64,000 bases of DNA from Betaproteobacteria bacterium (GCA_016720925.1 JADKJR010000005.1:310001-374000); one strand, 5' to 3'; positions 44,105 to 53,528 are shown, counted from the first letter of the stretch. A program made the numbers and translations. The notes: generated from the letters alone by a model not told the origin.

Positions 44105-45627
44105 TCAGGCGACCGGCCATACACCAGTTAGTTGCGTGCCTTGGCTGCGCCTGCCCAGCGCGAGTCCGAGGCCTCGCAGCAGGGCGTTGCGCATCTGCCG
44201 CGGGTCGATGATTTCGTCATAGGCCATGGTGTCGGCGCTGCTCCAGGCGCTGTCCGCCACCGCCACCACGAGTTGCTCCAGCGTCGCAGCATCGAACTTA
44301 GCGGCGGCGCCGCCGCTGCCGGCGGGCAGCCCGCCCAGCGAAATACCCGGGAAAGCCAGCGTTAGCGTCTGCGCATCGAAGGGGTTCATGGCCATCAGGG
44401 AACTTCCGAAGCCGTAGGCCTTGCGCAGCGTCACATGCAGCTTGGGACCGGACAGCGCCGCCTGGGCAGCATACATCCGTGCTGCTGCCCGCAAGGTGCC
44501 CGCGCGCTCGGCGTGCGTTCCGGACATGACTCCCGGATTGTCGGCGAGAAAAATTACCGGCAGATGATAGCTTTCGGCCAAACCCAGGAAGTGGGCGGCC
44601 TTGCTCGCCGCCTCGGCGCTGATGGCGCCCGCAAGCACCGCCGGCTGGTTCGCCACGATCAGGCAGGGATTACCGCCCAGGCGCAACAGCCCGACGATCA
44701 TCGATCCGCCGTAGAGCGGCTGCAGTTCGAGACATTCGCCGTCATCGGCAAGCAGGCGTACGACACCGGCCATGTCATAGGACCGGGCAGGATGGCGCGG
44801 CACCAGATCGAGAATTCCACCCAGTGAACGCTCGCCGCAATCGCCGACCACTTTGCGGGCGGATATTCCCGGGCATTGCCGGGCAGATGCGCCAGGTAGC
44901 TGCGAATCAGGCGACAGGCTTCCTCCTCGTTGCGCACCAGGTTATGCACCACGCCCGATACGCTTGCGTGCATGGTCGCTGCCCCGAGTTCGGCCTTGCT
45001 CACCTTTTCCCCAAGTGCCGCCTCGACCAGAGGTGGCCCCGCGGCGAACAGCGTCGCGTCCTCAAGGGCGATGACGAAGTCGCACAGCAAGCCGCTCAGC
45101 ACCCCATGCCCGGCTGACGAGCCGAGCACCAGGGCCAGCGTCGGCACTTCGCCGGAGAGCCGCGCCAACTCCTGAAGGTCGTTGCCGGCATAGGGGTAAC
45201 GTTCGAGCGCGTTATCGGCACGAGCACCGGCGCCGTCGAGAATCAATAACAGGGGACAGCACTCCTGCCGAGCCAGGGTCGCCAGACGGAGACGCTTTGC
45301 AGCCGTGCCGTGACCTATCGAACCGCCGGCGACGGTGAAGTCCTCGCAGGCAAGCAGGAGCGGACGTCCGTCGAGACGGGCCATGCCTGCCACCAGCGCA
45401 TCGGCCGGGCGCACGGGCTCGCCGCGATAGCTATGCCCGCCGACTAAGGTGCCCAGTTCGATGAAGCTGCCCTCATCCACCAGGAGTTCCACCATTTCGC
45501 GCGCATTGCGGCGTCCTGCACGGGCGCGCAGCGCAAGCTTCTCCGCCCCCCCCATGGCGCGCGCAACGCTACGCCGGCGCTCTAGTTCCGCCAGCGACTG
45601 CGCCCAATCTTCAGGTATCTGTGCCAT
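44105..45627 (-). CDS. Acyl-CoA carboxylase, carboxyltransferase (beta) subunit (one frameshift)
   Basis: Biotin-dependent carboxyltransferase, about 507 residues after repair. The N-terminal half has SFIELGTLVGGHSYRGEPVR, LLLACEDFTVAGGSIGHGTA and LLLILDGAGARADNALERYP. A base is missing near 44853 (AAGTGG for AAGGTGG). The C-terminal half gives SMIVGLLRLGGNPCLIVANQ, PVIFLADNPGVMSGTHAERA and ISLGGLPAGSGGAAAKFDAA. The start at 45627 (MAQIPEDWAQ) lies 40 bp below a palindrome. No biotin carboxylase gene is in the window, so the alpha subunit must be elsewhere. Confidence 0.85.
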
Positions 45628-45666
45628 ATCGTTGCGGCGGATTGTCGCCCCCACCGTCCTGGTGGG

Positions 45667-45682
45667 AACCGTCCAATCGGAC
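45667..45682. promoter_or_regulatory. Regulon palindrome, site 6
   Basis: CCGTCCAATCGGACGA (reverse strand TCGTCCGATTGGACGG), 40 bp upstream of the carboxylase start at 45627. Confidence 0.75.
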
Positions 45683-46006
45683 GATATGATTCTCGAAATT
45701 GCGCCTACCGGAAATTTATTAACGATATCTATGCACCATGCGGCAGAGCAGCATCCGGTCGCCCATGATTGTTCAGACGACGACAAGTGCGCCGTCCACT
45801 CAGTGCCCTAAGCGGAAGTGGCTACGCCCAAAAGCGTCCGCTCAAAGCCATATTAAGCGGGTATCCACAAGCCGCCCTTTGACTGAGGTCATTTAGAGCC
45901 CCTGGATAAAATGGGACGCGCATCCGAAGCATTTTTTTGGACGCGCGCCAACAGGGCTGGGTAAGCAGACTCCCGGCCCAGCTTCAAATTTAGGTCGCTA
46001 CGGTGC
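45683..46006. other. Gap between carboxylase promoter and AraC remnant
   Basis: About 320 bp with no convincing gene. It is lower in GC than the surroundings and contains scattered AT-rich patches (AAATTTATTAACGATATC near 45710). Apart from the palindrome just before it, nothing is recognised. Confidence 0.35.
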
Positions 46007-46375
46007 TTAAGCCTTACGCCGAAATTCCCTAAGCGACTTACCATAACGATTGCGGAAGGTGCGGCTGAAGTGGGAGCCATCGTTAAACCCATACTCGAAG
46101 GCAATCTCAGTGATGGAGCGACGTTTCCCTGACTGGACTTGCAGGGCGTTCCGGCAGCATTCCAATCGATGCTCTAGCAGGTATTGAGAAAAGGTTCGGC
46201 CCGTACCGCGCATCAGCATATGCACGTATCGGGTTGAGATGCCACACGTGGCGGCGATGCTTTGCACGTCCAGTTGGGAGTCGTTCAGGCGCTCACCGAT
46301 ATATTCCAGTAACCGCCGCCGCTGGCTATCGATTGGAGGGGTTGGACCCGCCTCGTCACGGCGTAACGTGCGGCT
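46007..46375 (-). pseudogene. AraC-family regulator remnant (DNA-binding domain only)
   Basis: The open frame encodes only the C-terminal double helix-turn-helix: RRRLLEYIGERLNDSQLDVQ, SIAATCGISTRYVHMLMRGT and ITEIAFEYGFNDGSHFSRTF, ending FRNRYGKSLREFRRKA. In-frame upstream there is a stop at 46376-46378 and no ATG; the only candidate start is a GTG at 46267, inside the first HTH. The roughly 200-residue ligand-binding domain usual in this family is missing, and the bases beyond are the promoter of the phosphotransferase gene. It is probably a truncated, inactive former regulator of this cluster. Confidence 0.72.
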
Positions 46376-46412
46376 TCATGAGGGATGTCTGCGATTCTCC
46401 AGAATGGCCTGT

Positions 46413-46420
46413 ATTGTTTT
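46413..46420 (+). promoter_or_regulatory. ATTGTTTT element, copy A
   Basis: ATTGTTTT placed exactly 20 bp before the palindrome at 46441. The same octamer at the same distance precedes the palindrome at 51470 (see 51442-51449). It may be part of the promoter or an activator site. Confidence 0.45.
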
Positions 46421-46440
46421 CCCGTTCCAGTAACGGGGGA

Positions 46441-46456
46441 TCGTCCGTATGGACGG
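46441..46456. promoter_or_regulatory. Regulon palindrome, site 7
   Basis: TCGTCCGTATGGACGG, 66 bp before the phosphotransferase start at 46522 and beside the 5' end of the AraC remnant. Confidence 0.75.
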
Positions 46457-46521
46457 TTTGAGCAACGGCCGGGAAGACTAAAGTGCCTGCGGCCTCCCTG
46501 CTGGTCCGAGAGGAAAACGAC

Positions 46522-47604
46522 ATGCCTGCTGAAGCTGAAGTTGTCAGTACCGATCCTGCGCGACTATCGTCGGCATTGAGTGCTTGGCTGGCCGCGCGCC
46601 ATCGGGATGCCCAAGGAATTTCCATCAGCAATGTCCGCAACCCTGCCCAGGGTTTCTCTAACGAGACCCGGCTGCTCGACCTGCACTGGACAAGGAATGG
46701 CCAGCCGCAGATGCAACCTCTGGTTCTGCGCATTGAATCCAGGGAGCCGGGCACCTTTCCCGAGTATGACGTCTCCGTGCAGTATCACTGTATGGAAAAT
46801 CTGCGCGACAGCGCTGTGCCGGTTCCCGGGCTATTTGGCTTCGAACAGGAAGCTGGACTACTCGGCGCCCGCTTCTACCTCATGGAGCGAATCGACGGCC
46901 TGGTTCCGAATGAAAATCCTCTTTATCACGTCGAGGGCTGGATGCATGAGCTTACGCCGGATGGACGTGCCGCTCTGTGGATGGAGGGCATCGACCTTGT
47001 CGCCGCAGTCGCCGATGCCGACATCTCCGGCGGTCGGTTCGACTTTCTTGACCAACGGAAATTCGGCGCCACTCCGCTGGACCAGATGCTCGGCTACTTC
47101 AGGAACCACATGCTCTGGGCGGAAAGTCTAAACCGGCCCTACCCGCATCTGCATCGCGCCTGCGACTGGTTGTATGCCAATCGGCCCGCCAACCAGCCGG
47201 TGGGCTTGTGCTGGGGCGATGCCAAGCTAGGCAATTGCGTCTACCGCGACGGCCGCCTGGTCGCCGCCCTCGACTGGGAAGGTGCCCACCTCGGGAGCCC
47301 GGTGGCGGACCTGGCCTGGTGGCTGACCATCGACCGCTGTCTCAGCCAAGGCGATGGCGTGCCCCGCCTGGAAGGCCTGCCAGACCGCGATAAAAGTGTG
47401 GCGCGCTGGGAATCCGCTTCCGGCAGACGGGCCGACAACCTTGAGTACTACGAAGTGTTCAGCGCCTTCAAATTGGCCAGCATCATGGCCCGCATCGGCA
47501 CCGTATTCGGGCAGCGCGGCCTGCTGCCGAAGGGATTCCAGATGGATACGGACAATGGCGCCGCCAATGTACTGGCGATGCTCGGCGCCAAGCACGGCTA
47601 CTGA
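46522..47604 (+). CDS. Phosphotransferase-family (APH/ACAD11-like) kinase
   Basis: 360 residues with a protein-kinase-like APH fold. FSNETRLLDLHW and LVLRIESREPGTFP supply the nucleotide-binding strand lysine/arginine region; LMERIDGLVPNENP is the hinge; GLCWGDAKLGNCVYRDGRLV is a Brenner-type loop with Trp-Gly-Asp in place of His-Gly-Asp; and AALDWEGAHLGSPVADLAWW holds the metal-binding aspartate. Members of this subgroup sit in catabolic clusters and may phosphorylate hydroxyacyl-CoAs so that a dehydrogenase can eliminate phosphate. The ATG at 46522 follows GAGAGGAAAA. Confidence 0.88.
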   Translation: MPAEAEVVSTDPARLSSALSAWLAARHRDAQGISISNVRNPAQGFSNETRLLDLHWTRNGQPQMQPLVLRIESREPGTFPEYDVSVQYHCMENLRDSAVPVPGLFGFEQEAGLLGARFYLMERIDGLVPNENPLYHVEGWMHELTPDGRAALWMEGIDLVAAVADADISGGRFDFLDQRKFGATPLDQMLGYFRNHMLWAESLNRPYPHLHRACDWLYANRPANQPVGLCWGDAKLGNCVYRDGRLVAALDWEGAHLGSPVADLAWWLTIDRCLSQGDGVPRLEGLPDRDKSVARWESASGRRADNLEYYEVFSAFKLASIMARIGTVFGQRGLLPKGFQMDTDNGAANVLAMLGAKHGY

Positions 47605-47625
47605 CGGCCGACGCCTGCCGCTGCG

Positions 47626-49248
47626 CTAGCGCAGCTTTGCCTCCGCGCGAATCAGGTCCGCCGCGCGCTCGGCGATCATGACCACGGGAGCGTGGGTGTT
47701 GCCCGAGGTCAGCGTCGGTATCACCGAGGCATCGACAACGCGCAAACGATCGACGCCGCGCACACGCAACTGCGGATCGACGACAGAGTCCGTATCGCTT
47801 CCCATGCGGCAGGTGCCGACTGGGTGATGCACGGTCACGCCGACATCCGCCGCGAAATCGAGCAATTGCTCGTCGCTACATGTCGCAGCACCGGGGTAAA
47901 CCTCGGCGGCGACCAGCGCTCCCAACGCCGGCTGAGCGGCGACCCGCCGCGCGATCTTCATGCCCGCAAGGGTAAGCCCCCTGTCATGTTCGTTCGACAG
48001 GTAGTTGAAGAGGATGCCGGGAGCCGCAGCGATGTCTGGGCTCCGCAGGTGGACCTTGCCGCGCGCCTCGGGACGCAAGAGGCAGGGTGCCATGGTGAGG
48101 CCCGGAAACTTGTGCGGCTTCCTGTAAGCGACATCGCTTGGGTTCAGTTCGCCGGTCACGGGCAGGCAATGGAACTGTATGTCGGGCCGCGCCGAATCCG
48201 GCGAACTCCTGACGAAGGCGCCGACTTCGGCTCCAGGCAGCGTCATGGCTCCGCGCCGTGACGACAGGTAGCGCAGCACTTCCCAGACTAGCCTGATGCC
48301 CTGCAAACGATTGTTCAGACTCGGCACGCCGGACTTCAACCGCCACATCATCGGAATCAGGTAATGGTCCTGCAGATTCGCGCCCACCGACGGCCGGTCG
48401 AGCAGAACCGGAATGCCCTGCGCCTGCAGCGCGCCGGCCGGGCCGATGCCGGAGAGCATCAGCAGGCGCGGCGAGTCGATGGCCCCGGCGCTGAGCAGAA
48501 CTTCGCGGACAGCCTGAGCCTGAACGACGTCCCTGCCCTGCCGGTATTCGACACCGGTCGCTACGCCATCCGTAATCAGCACCCTCGTGCTCAGGGCGCC
48601 GGTAATGACCGTTAGATTGGGCCGCTGCCGCACCGGATCGACGAAGGCCCGCGAGCAGGACCAACGCTCCCCGTTGCGCGTGTTGGCCTGGTAATAGCCG
48701 GCGCCTTCCTGGCTGGCACCATTGAAATCGGGGTTATGCGCAAAACCCGCTTCGACGAAGGCACGGATGGTGGAATCGCTGACGGGATGCTTGTCGACCA
48801 GATCCGACACGATGAGCGGACCGCCGACGCCGTGAAACTCGTTGCACAGGGTCTGCTGATCCTCCGACTTGAGAAAGTAGGGCAGGACGGAATTCCAGCC
48901 CCATCCGGCAGCACCGGCCGCCTCCCACTCGTCATAGTCTGCCGCCTGGCCGCGAACGTAGAGCATGCCATTGACCGTGGAGCAGCCGCCGAGGATACGG
49001 CCGCGCGGCAATAGCTGGCCGCGCTGATGGGTGCAGGGTTCGGGGTCGCTCTGGTACTGCCAGACATACTTGTCCATCAGGATCATCTTGCCCCAGCCGG
49101 CTGGCATGCGCGTCATCAGGTCGCCATCCTTGCCGCCTGCGTCGAGCAACAGAACGCACGCGCCCGGATCCTCGCTGAGCCGGTTGGCCAGCACGCAACC
49201 GGCGGAGCCGGCGCCGACGATGATGTAATCGAACTGCATGGCTTCCAT
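47626..49248 (-). CDS. GMC-family FAD oxidoreductase (choline dehydrogenase-like)
   Basis: 540-residue FAD alcohol dehydrogenase. The N-terminal Rossmann motif is FDYIIVGAGSAGCVLANRLS, GMC signature 1 is LPRGRILGGCSTVNGMLYVR, and signature 2 includes GAIDSPRLLMLSGIG. The catalytic His region is VTVHHPVGTCRMGSDTDSVV followed by NTHAPVVMIAERAADLI. The start may be 49248 or the ATG at 49239 (MQFDY). It would oxidise a hydrophobic primary or secondary alcohol. It lies just downstream of a dienoyl-CoA-reductase-like gene. Confidence 0.93.
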   Translation of the reverse strand: MEAMQFDYIIVGAGSAGCVLANRLSEDPGACVLLLDAGGKDGDLMTRMPAGWGKMILMDKYVWQYQSDPEPCTHQRGQLLPRGRILGGCSTVNGMLYVRGQAADYDEWEAAGAAGWGWNSVLPYFLKSEDQQTLCNEFHGVGGPLIVSDLVDKHPVSDSTIRAFVEAGFAHNPDFNGASQEGAGYYQANTRNGERWSCSRAFVDPVRQRPNLTVITGALSTRVLITDGVATGVEYRQGRDVVQAQAVREVLLSAGAIDSPRLLMLSGIGPAGALQAQGIPVLLDRPSVGANLQDHYLIPMMWRLKSGVPSLNNRLQGIRLVWEVLRYLSSRRGAMTLPGAEVGAFVRSSPDSARPDIQFHCLPVTGELNPSDVAYRKPHKFPGLTMAPCLLRPEARGKVHLRSPDIAAAPGILFNYLSNEHDRGLTLAGMKIARRVAAQPALGALVAAEVYPGAATCSDEQLLDFAADVGVTVHHPVGTCRMGSDTDSVVDPQLRVRGVDRLRVVDASVIPTLTSGNTHAPVVMIAERAADLIRAEAKLR

Positions 49249-49268
49249 GTGCTGTCTCCCGGCTGGCT

Positions 49269-51399
49269 TCAGATGCTGCGCGCGATGCGGTTGCCTGAAT
49301 GAATGGCACCCTCAATGTAGCCGACAGCCGCGCCGTCGCCGGCCTGATACACCGGCACGCCGCCCGCGCCGAGCCGCCGCGCCACACTGTCGTCGGCCTG
49401 GGTGCCGATGGCCAGCACCACCGAGTCGGCGTCCAACGCGTGTTGAGCACCTTCGGCATCGGTATAGATCACCTGTTGTGACGTGATTTCCTGCACCGTT
49501 GCCTGCGCGATGAGTTGAACGCCATGCCTGCCGACATCATCCAGCACGCGCCAGCGCCGCACCAACGAAAATTCGCGGCCGAACTTCTCTCCCTTCTCGA
49601 TAACAGTGACATCGCGCCCTCGCGCAGCAAGAAACTCGGCCAGTTCCAGTCCGACAAGTCCGCCACCGACGATCACAACGCGATTGCCAAGGGGCATCCA
49701 CAGGTGCGAAAGTTTCTGCAGCGCCTGCTGACTGCCGGTTGCCCCGATCATGCCGCCGGCCTTGAACAGGGCTCGTTCGGCGAGGTTGAGCTTGTTCCTG
49801 GCGATCTCGTCGGCGCGATCGCCGGTGAGCAGCCGGCGCAACTCGTCGCCATTCCACACGTGCTTTGCGCCGACCCCGGAAAGGGCTGCGGCGCGCGCAA
49901 GGCGCCGGTAGCGACGATGATCGTCTCGGCTTTCAGGCTCGCCACCAGTGCCAGCGTTACCTCGGTGTTGAGGCGCACTTCGATGGGCAGGCTGCCCACC
50001 TGCGCCACCAGGTAGTCGAGCAACGGCGCGTTTTCGGGTGCCGCCAGGGCGGCGAAGAACAGCGTGCCGCCCAAGCGGTCGCTACGCTCGACCAGGGTGA
50101 CGCGGTGGCCGCGCAGGGCGGCGACCCGTGCCGCCTCCATGCCGGCGGGTCCGCCGCCGACGACCAGCACGCGCTTGGGTGTGGCGGCAGGATTGATGGC
50201 GTCCTCGAATTCGTGACCGGTAAGCGGATTGACCGCGCACTTGACGCGTCGGTTGAAGAAGATCTCACTGACGCAGGTATAGCAATAGATGCAGGGTCGC
50301 ACATCCTGCAGCCGCCCTGCGGCAAGCTTGTTGGGAAGATCCGGATCGGCGAGCAGCGGGCGCGCCATGGCCACGAAATCGCAATGACCGGCGGCCAGCG
50401 CCGCTTCGGCGGCCTCGGCATTGAGGCGTCCGGCGACGATCACCGGCACCGCGACCGCCGCCTTGATGGCCTGCGCATAACCGACAAAGCCGCCCGGCGT
50501 GTGCACCAGTGGCGCTTCGGTGAAGGCCGCGCCGGTGGTGATGCTGGCGTAGGCAGAAATGTTAACCGCTTGGGCACCGGCGGCCACTGCCAGCTTCGCC
50601 GCAGCTTGGGCGTCCACGATGCCGATGCCGCCCGGTGTGCGCAGTTCTTCGCCGTCGAGACGAAGCCAGAGTCCGAAGTCGGGACCGACGCGCTGGCGTA
50701 TCGCGATCAGGATTTCGACCATCAGGCGAGCGCGATTTTCCAGACTGCCGCCATACTCGTCTTCGCGTTGGTTGTAATAGGGCGAGAGGAAGCCAGCAAT
50801 GATGTAAGTGTGTGCGGCATGCACTTCCACAGCGTCAAAACCAGCCTCCTGCGCCCTCGCCGCGGCAGCAGCAAACCACTCAGTCATCTGCTGGATGTCG
50901 CCTTTGTCCATGACGTGAATCTGCGGCGGCCCCTTAATGCCAGAACGGAGAAAGCTTCGAGCTCGTCCTTGGTCACGGCCTTCATCATGTCACTGGGCTG
51001 CTGCTTCGGTATCGAGGGTAACCATAGTGGGCGACCCGCTACCATGTCACGCACTGCAGTCTTGCCGGCGTGCTGCAACTGCATGGCTATCTTGGCGCCG
51101 TGGCGGTGCGCACGCGCGGCCACTCCGCGCAGGCCGGGAATGTAATCGTCAGAGGAAACGCCTACTTGGTAGGGTTCGGCCGAGCCGGCCGGGTAGGCGA
51201 CAGAGCAGACACCCATGATTAGGAGGCCTGCGCCGCCGACGGCGCGAGCCTCGTAGTAGGCCTGGATACGCTCGCCGCAGTAGCCGTCATCCTCGGCAAA
51301 ATTGGAGCCCATCGGCGACATGACTATGCGATTGCGCAAGTCAAGCTTGCCGATGCGCCCCGGATTGACCAGATGCGGAAAGGATTGTGTAACACTCAT
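49269..51399 (-). CDS. OYE/2,4-dienoyl-CoA reductase-type flavo-iron-sulfur enzyme (two frameshifts)
   Basis: About 710 residues after repair. FMN barrel: LVNPGRIGKLDLRNRIVMSP, then a lost C near 50935, then IKGPPQIHVMDKGDIQQMTE and VEVHAAHTYIIAGFLSPYYN. Iron-sulfur cysteines: RPCIYCYTCVSE and RVKCAVNP. FAD domain: VLVVGGGPAGMEAARVAALR. A second indel near 49870 precedes VWNGDELRRLLTGDRADEIA and the NAD Rossmann VVIVGGGLVGLELAEFLAAR. The start at 51399 (MSVTQSF) lies 71 bp from the palindrome at 51470. It is a paralogue of the gene at 30089 and probably reduces conjugated double bonds. Confidence 0.82.
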
Positions 51400-51441
51400 G
51401 GTGGTGTGTGCGCTTGGGCGATTTGAAGGGTTGTCGTCAGC

Positions 51442-51449
51442 ATTGTTTT
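51442..51449 (+). promoter_or_regulatory. ATTGTTTT element, copy B
   Basis: Identical octamer to 46413-46420, again ending exactly 20 bp before a palindrome (51470). Confidence 0.45.
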
Positions 51450-51469
51450 GCCGAGCCGGTTCCGGCGAA

Positions 51470-51485
51470 TCGTCCGTTTGGACGG
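51470..51485. promoter_or_regulatory. Regulon palindrome, site 8 (divergent promoter)
   Basis: TCGTCCGTTTGGACGG, 71 bp from the minus-strand reductase start and 85 bp before the plus-strand enoyl-CoA hydratase. Confidence 0.78.
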
Positions 51486-51569
51486 TGCGGTTTGGCATGT
51501 ACGCCGACTACAGTCGCCTCAATGTTGTCGAAACCATCTGTAGCGCCCCTCTCAACCGTTTCCGTGTTC

Positions 51570-52376
51570 ATGCCCATGACTGCCAACCAAAAGGTCCTGA
51601 CGCGTGTCGATGGTCACGTGGTGCACGTGACCATCAATCGCCCCGAACGCCATAACGCCATCGACAGCGAGACCAACTTTGCCCTCGAAGCTGCTATTTC
51701 GGCCTTCGCCGAGGACGACGACTTGTGGGTCGCGGTAATCCGCGGCGCTGGCGACAAGGCCTTTTGCGCCGGAGGCGACATCAAGGCTATGAACGCCGCG
51801 GCCGACGGAGGCGAGCCCTATCGCATCCCGCCGACCGGCTACGGCGGTCTCACCAGCCGCTTCGACCTGAACAAACCCGTAATCGCTGCGGTCAATGGCC
51901 TCGCAATGGGCGGCGGCTTCGAGATCGCGCTCGCTGCCGATATTGTCATCGCCGCCGAACATGCCGTGTTCGGCCTGCCCGAGCCCCTGATCGGTGTAGT
52001 CGCCTACGCCGGAGGGATGCACCGCCTGCCGCGCCAGATAGGCATGAAGCGGGCTATGGGCCTGCTCCTATCAGGTGACAGCGTGGACGCGCGCACCGCC
52101 CTCGACTGGGGCCTGGTTAATGAAGTTGTGCCCACGGCCGAACTCGACGATGCGGTATCGCGCTGGGCGCAGAAACTGTTGCGGGCCGCGCCGCTAGCCC
52201 TGCGCGCGACCAAGGAATGCGTGCGTAGCGGCCTTGACCTCAGTCTGGCCGAGGCCATAGCGCGCCAGGACAATGCGGGCTACGCGGCGCTTGAATCGAT
52301 GCGTAGAAGCCGCGACACGCTGGAAGGCATCGCCGCCTTCGCCGAAAAGCGCTCGCCGCGCTGGACCGGTTCATGA
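51570..52376 (+). CDS. Enoyl-CoA hydratase
   Basis: About 268 residues. It has VTINRPERHNAIDSETNFAL, the oxyanion loop GDKAFCAGGDIKAMNAAADG and AAVNGLAMGGGFEIALAADI, and the second catalytic region LPEPLIGVVAYAGGMHRLPR, where the first acidic residue (Glu of LPEP) is present but the second is Ala-Tyr. Starts at 51570 or 51576 are both possible; the open frame further upstream covers the promoter palindrome and is unlikely to be coding. It overlaps the next gene by ATGA, forming the head of a plus-strand operon. Confidence 0.9.
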   Translation: MPMTANQKVLTRVDGHVVHVTINRPERHNAIDSETNFALEAAISAFAEDDDLWVAVIRGAGDKAFCAGGDIKAMNAAADGGEPYRIPPTGYGGLTSRFDLNKPVIAAVNGLAMGGGFEIALAADIVIAAEHAVFGLPEPLIGVVAYAGGMHRLPRQIGMKRAMGLLLSGDSVDARTALDWGLVNEVVPTAELDDAVSRWAQKLLRAAPLALRATKECVRSGLDLSLAEAIARQDNAGYAALESMRRSRDTLEGIAAFAEKRSPRWTGS

Positions 52377-53527
52377 GCGGCAGCATCGGGCCGCTGGTAG
52401 CCGCCGATGAGGGTTTCACCCACCAGATCGTCGACACCTTCGCCTCGGTGCAGCACAGCGATTACGCCTGGACAGAAAAGGTCTGCGGCATGGTGGCGGC
52501 GCGCGACGGTTCGCTGTCGATCGGCTTCGGCTTTGGCAAATACACCAATCGCGACGTGGTCGACGCCTACGGCGGCGTCTCGCGCGGCGTCGAGCAATGG
52601 ACGGTGCGCGCCAGCCGCACGCTGTCCTCCCGGGTCGATGACATCAACGTCGGACCCTTGCGCTACGAGATCATCGAGCCGCTCAACAAGATCCGCGTCA
52701 TCTTGGAAAAGAACGATGTGCAGCCCGTTGCCTTCGACCTCGTCCTCGAAGGCGTGGTGCCCTGCACAGTGGAAGAGCGCGAGGACCGGCGCACGCTCAA
52801 CGGCTATCGCCACAGCGCCGATCAGATCCGCTATCACCAGACCGGCATCGCCCGCGGCTGGATCGAAGTGGATGGCGACCGCCGCGAGGTCAGCGCGGAC
52901 GACTGGCTGATGACGCGCGACCACAGTTGGGGCGTGCGCCCCACCGTCGGCCTGCCGCTCGCCGACCTGCCGCCCGATCCGATGGACGGCGCCAACATGA
53001 AGGCGCTGGCACTGTGGAATCCACTGCTGTTGCAGAGCACTGCCGGCGACCGCTACGCCTTCATGCACTACTACCTGCTCTATACCGGAGCGGGATTCCG
53101 CCACCAGAAGATCCAGGGCGGCTTCGAGTTTGCCGACGGCCGGCGCGAGTTGCTGAGCGACATGCAGCCCAAGCTGCGCTTCGATCCGCGCAACAGGCGC
53201 TTCCTCGATGGCGAGTTCCATCTCACCATGAGCGACGGCCGCATGCGCCTGTTGACCGCTCGCGCCATGGGCGACACCGGCTTTCACCTCGGCGCCGGGC
53301 TCTACCTCGGCTTCGACGGCAGGCACCACGGCTCCTACCGTGGCAAGCTGCTGGTCGAGGGCGAGCATTTCAGCGATTGTTCGACGCCGGAGAGCGTCGC
53401 CCGCCTCAACCAGTTCCGCGATTGCCTGATCGTCGTCACCGACCACGAGACCGGCGCCACGGGTTGGGGCAATTGTCAATCCTACGTCTCGGGCGCCTGG
53501 CCCGAGTTCGGCCTGGAGGAGAAATAA
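52373..53527 (+). CDS. CrtC/AttH-like lipocalin-fold protein (DUF7064/7065 type), function unknown
   Basis: 384-residue soluble protein without signal peptide. It appears built of two beta-rich halves; the motif WLMTRDHSWGVRPTVGLPLA (about residues 182-201) with Asp-x-Ser-Trp-Gly-x-Arg is typical of CrtC/AttH-like beta-barrels, which hydrate or bind isoprenoids, and of uncharacterised proteins in steroid clusters. The assignment is by motif memory. It is tightly coupled to the hydratase before it and ends just before the sulfatase. A role in binding or converting a hydrophobic ring substrate is plausible. Confidence 0.6.
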   Translation: MSGSIGPLVAADEGFTHQIVDTFASVQHSDYAWTEKVCGMVAARDGSLSIGFGFGKYTNRDVVDAYGGVSRGVEQWTVRASRTLSSRVDDINVGPLRYEIIEPLNKIRVILEKNDVQPVAFDLVLEGVVPCTVEEREDRRTLNGYRHSADQIRYHQTGIARGWIEVDGDRREVSADDWLMTRDHSWGVRPTVGLPLADLPPDPMDGANMKALALWNPLLLQSTAGDRYAFMHYYLLYTGAGFRHQKIQGGFEFADGRRELLSDMQPKLRFDPRNRRFLDGEFHLTMSDGRMRLLTARAMGDTGFHLGAGLYLGFDGRHHGSYRGKLLVEGEHFSDCSTPESVARLNQFRDCLIVVTDHETGATGWGNCQSYVSGAWPEFGLEEK

Positions 53528-53528
53528 C

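Noticed and set aside
45889..46104. 71-codon minus-strand frame at the AraC end
   Set aside because: Overlaps the HTH-coding frame in another register and has no motifs.
49865..51145. 426-codon plus-strand frame opposite the dienoyl-CoA reductase
   Set aside because: Antisense shadow of a clear flavo-iron-sulfur enzyme.
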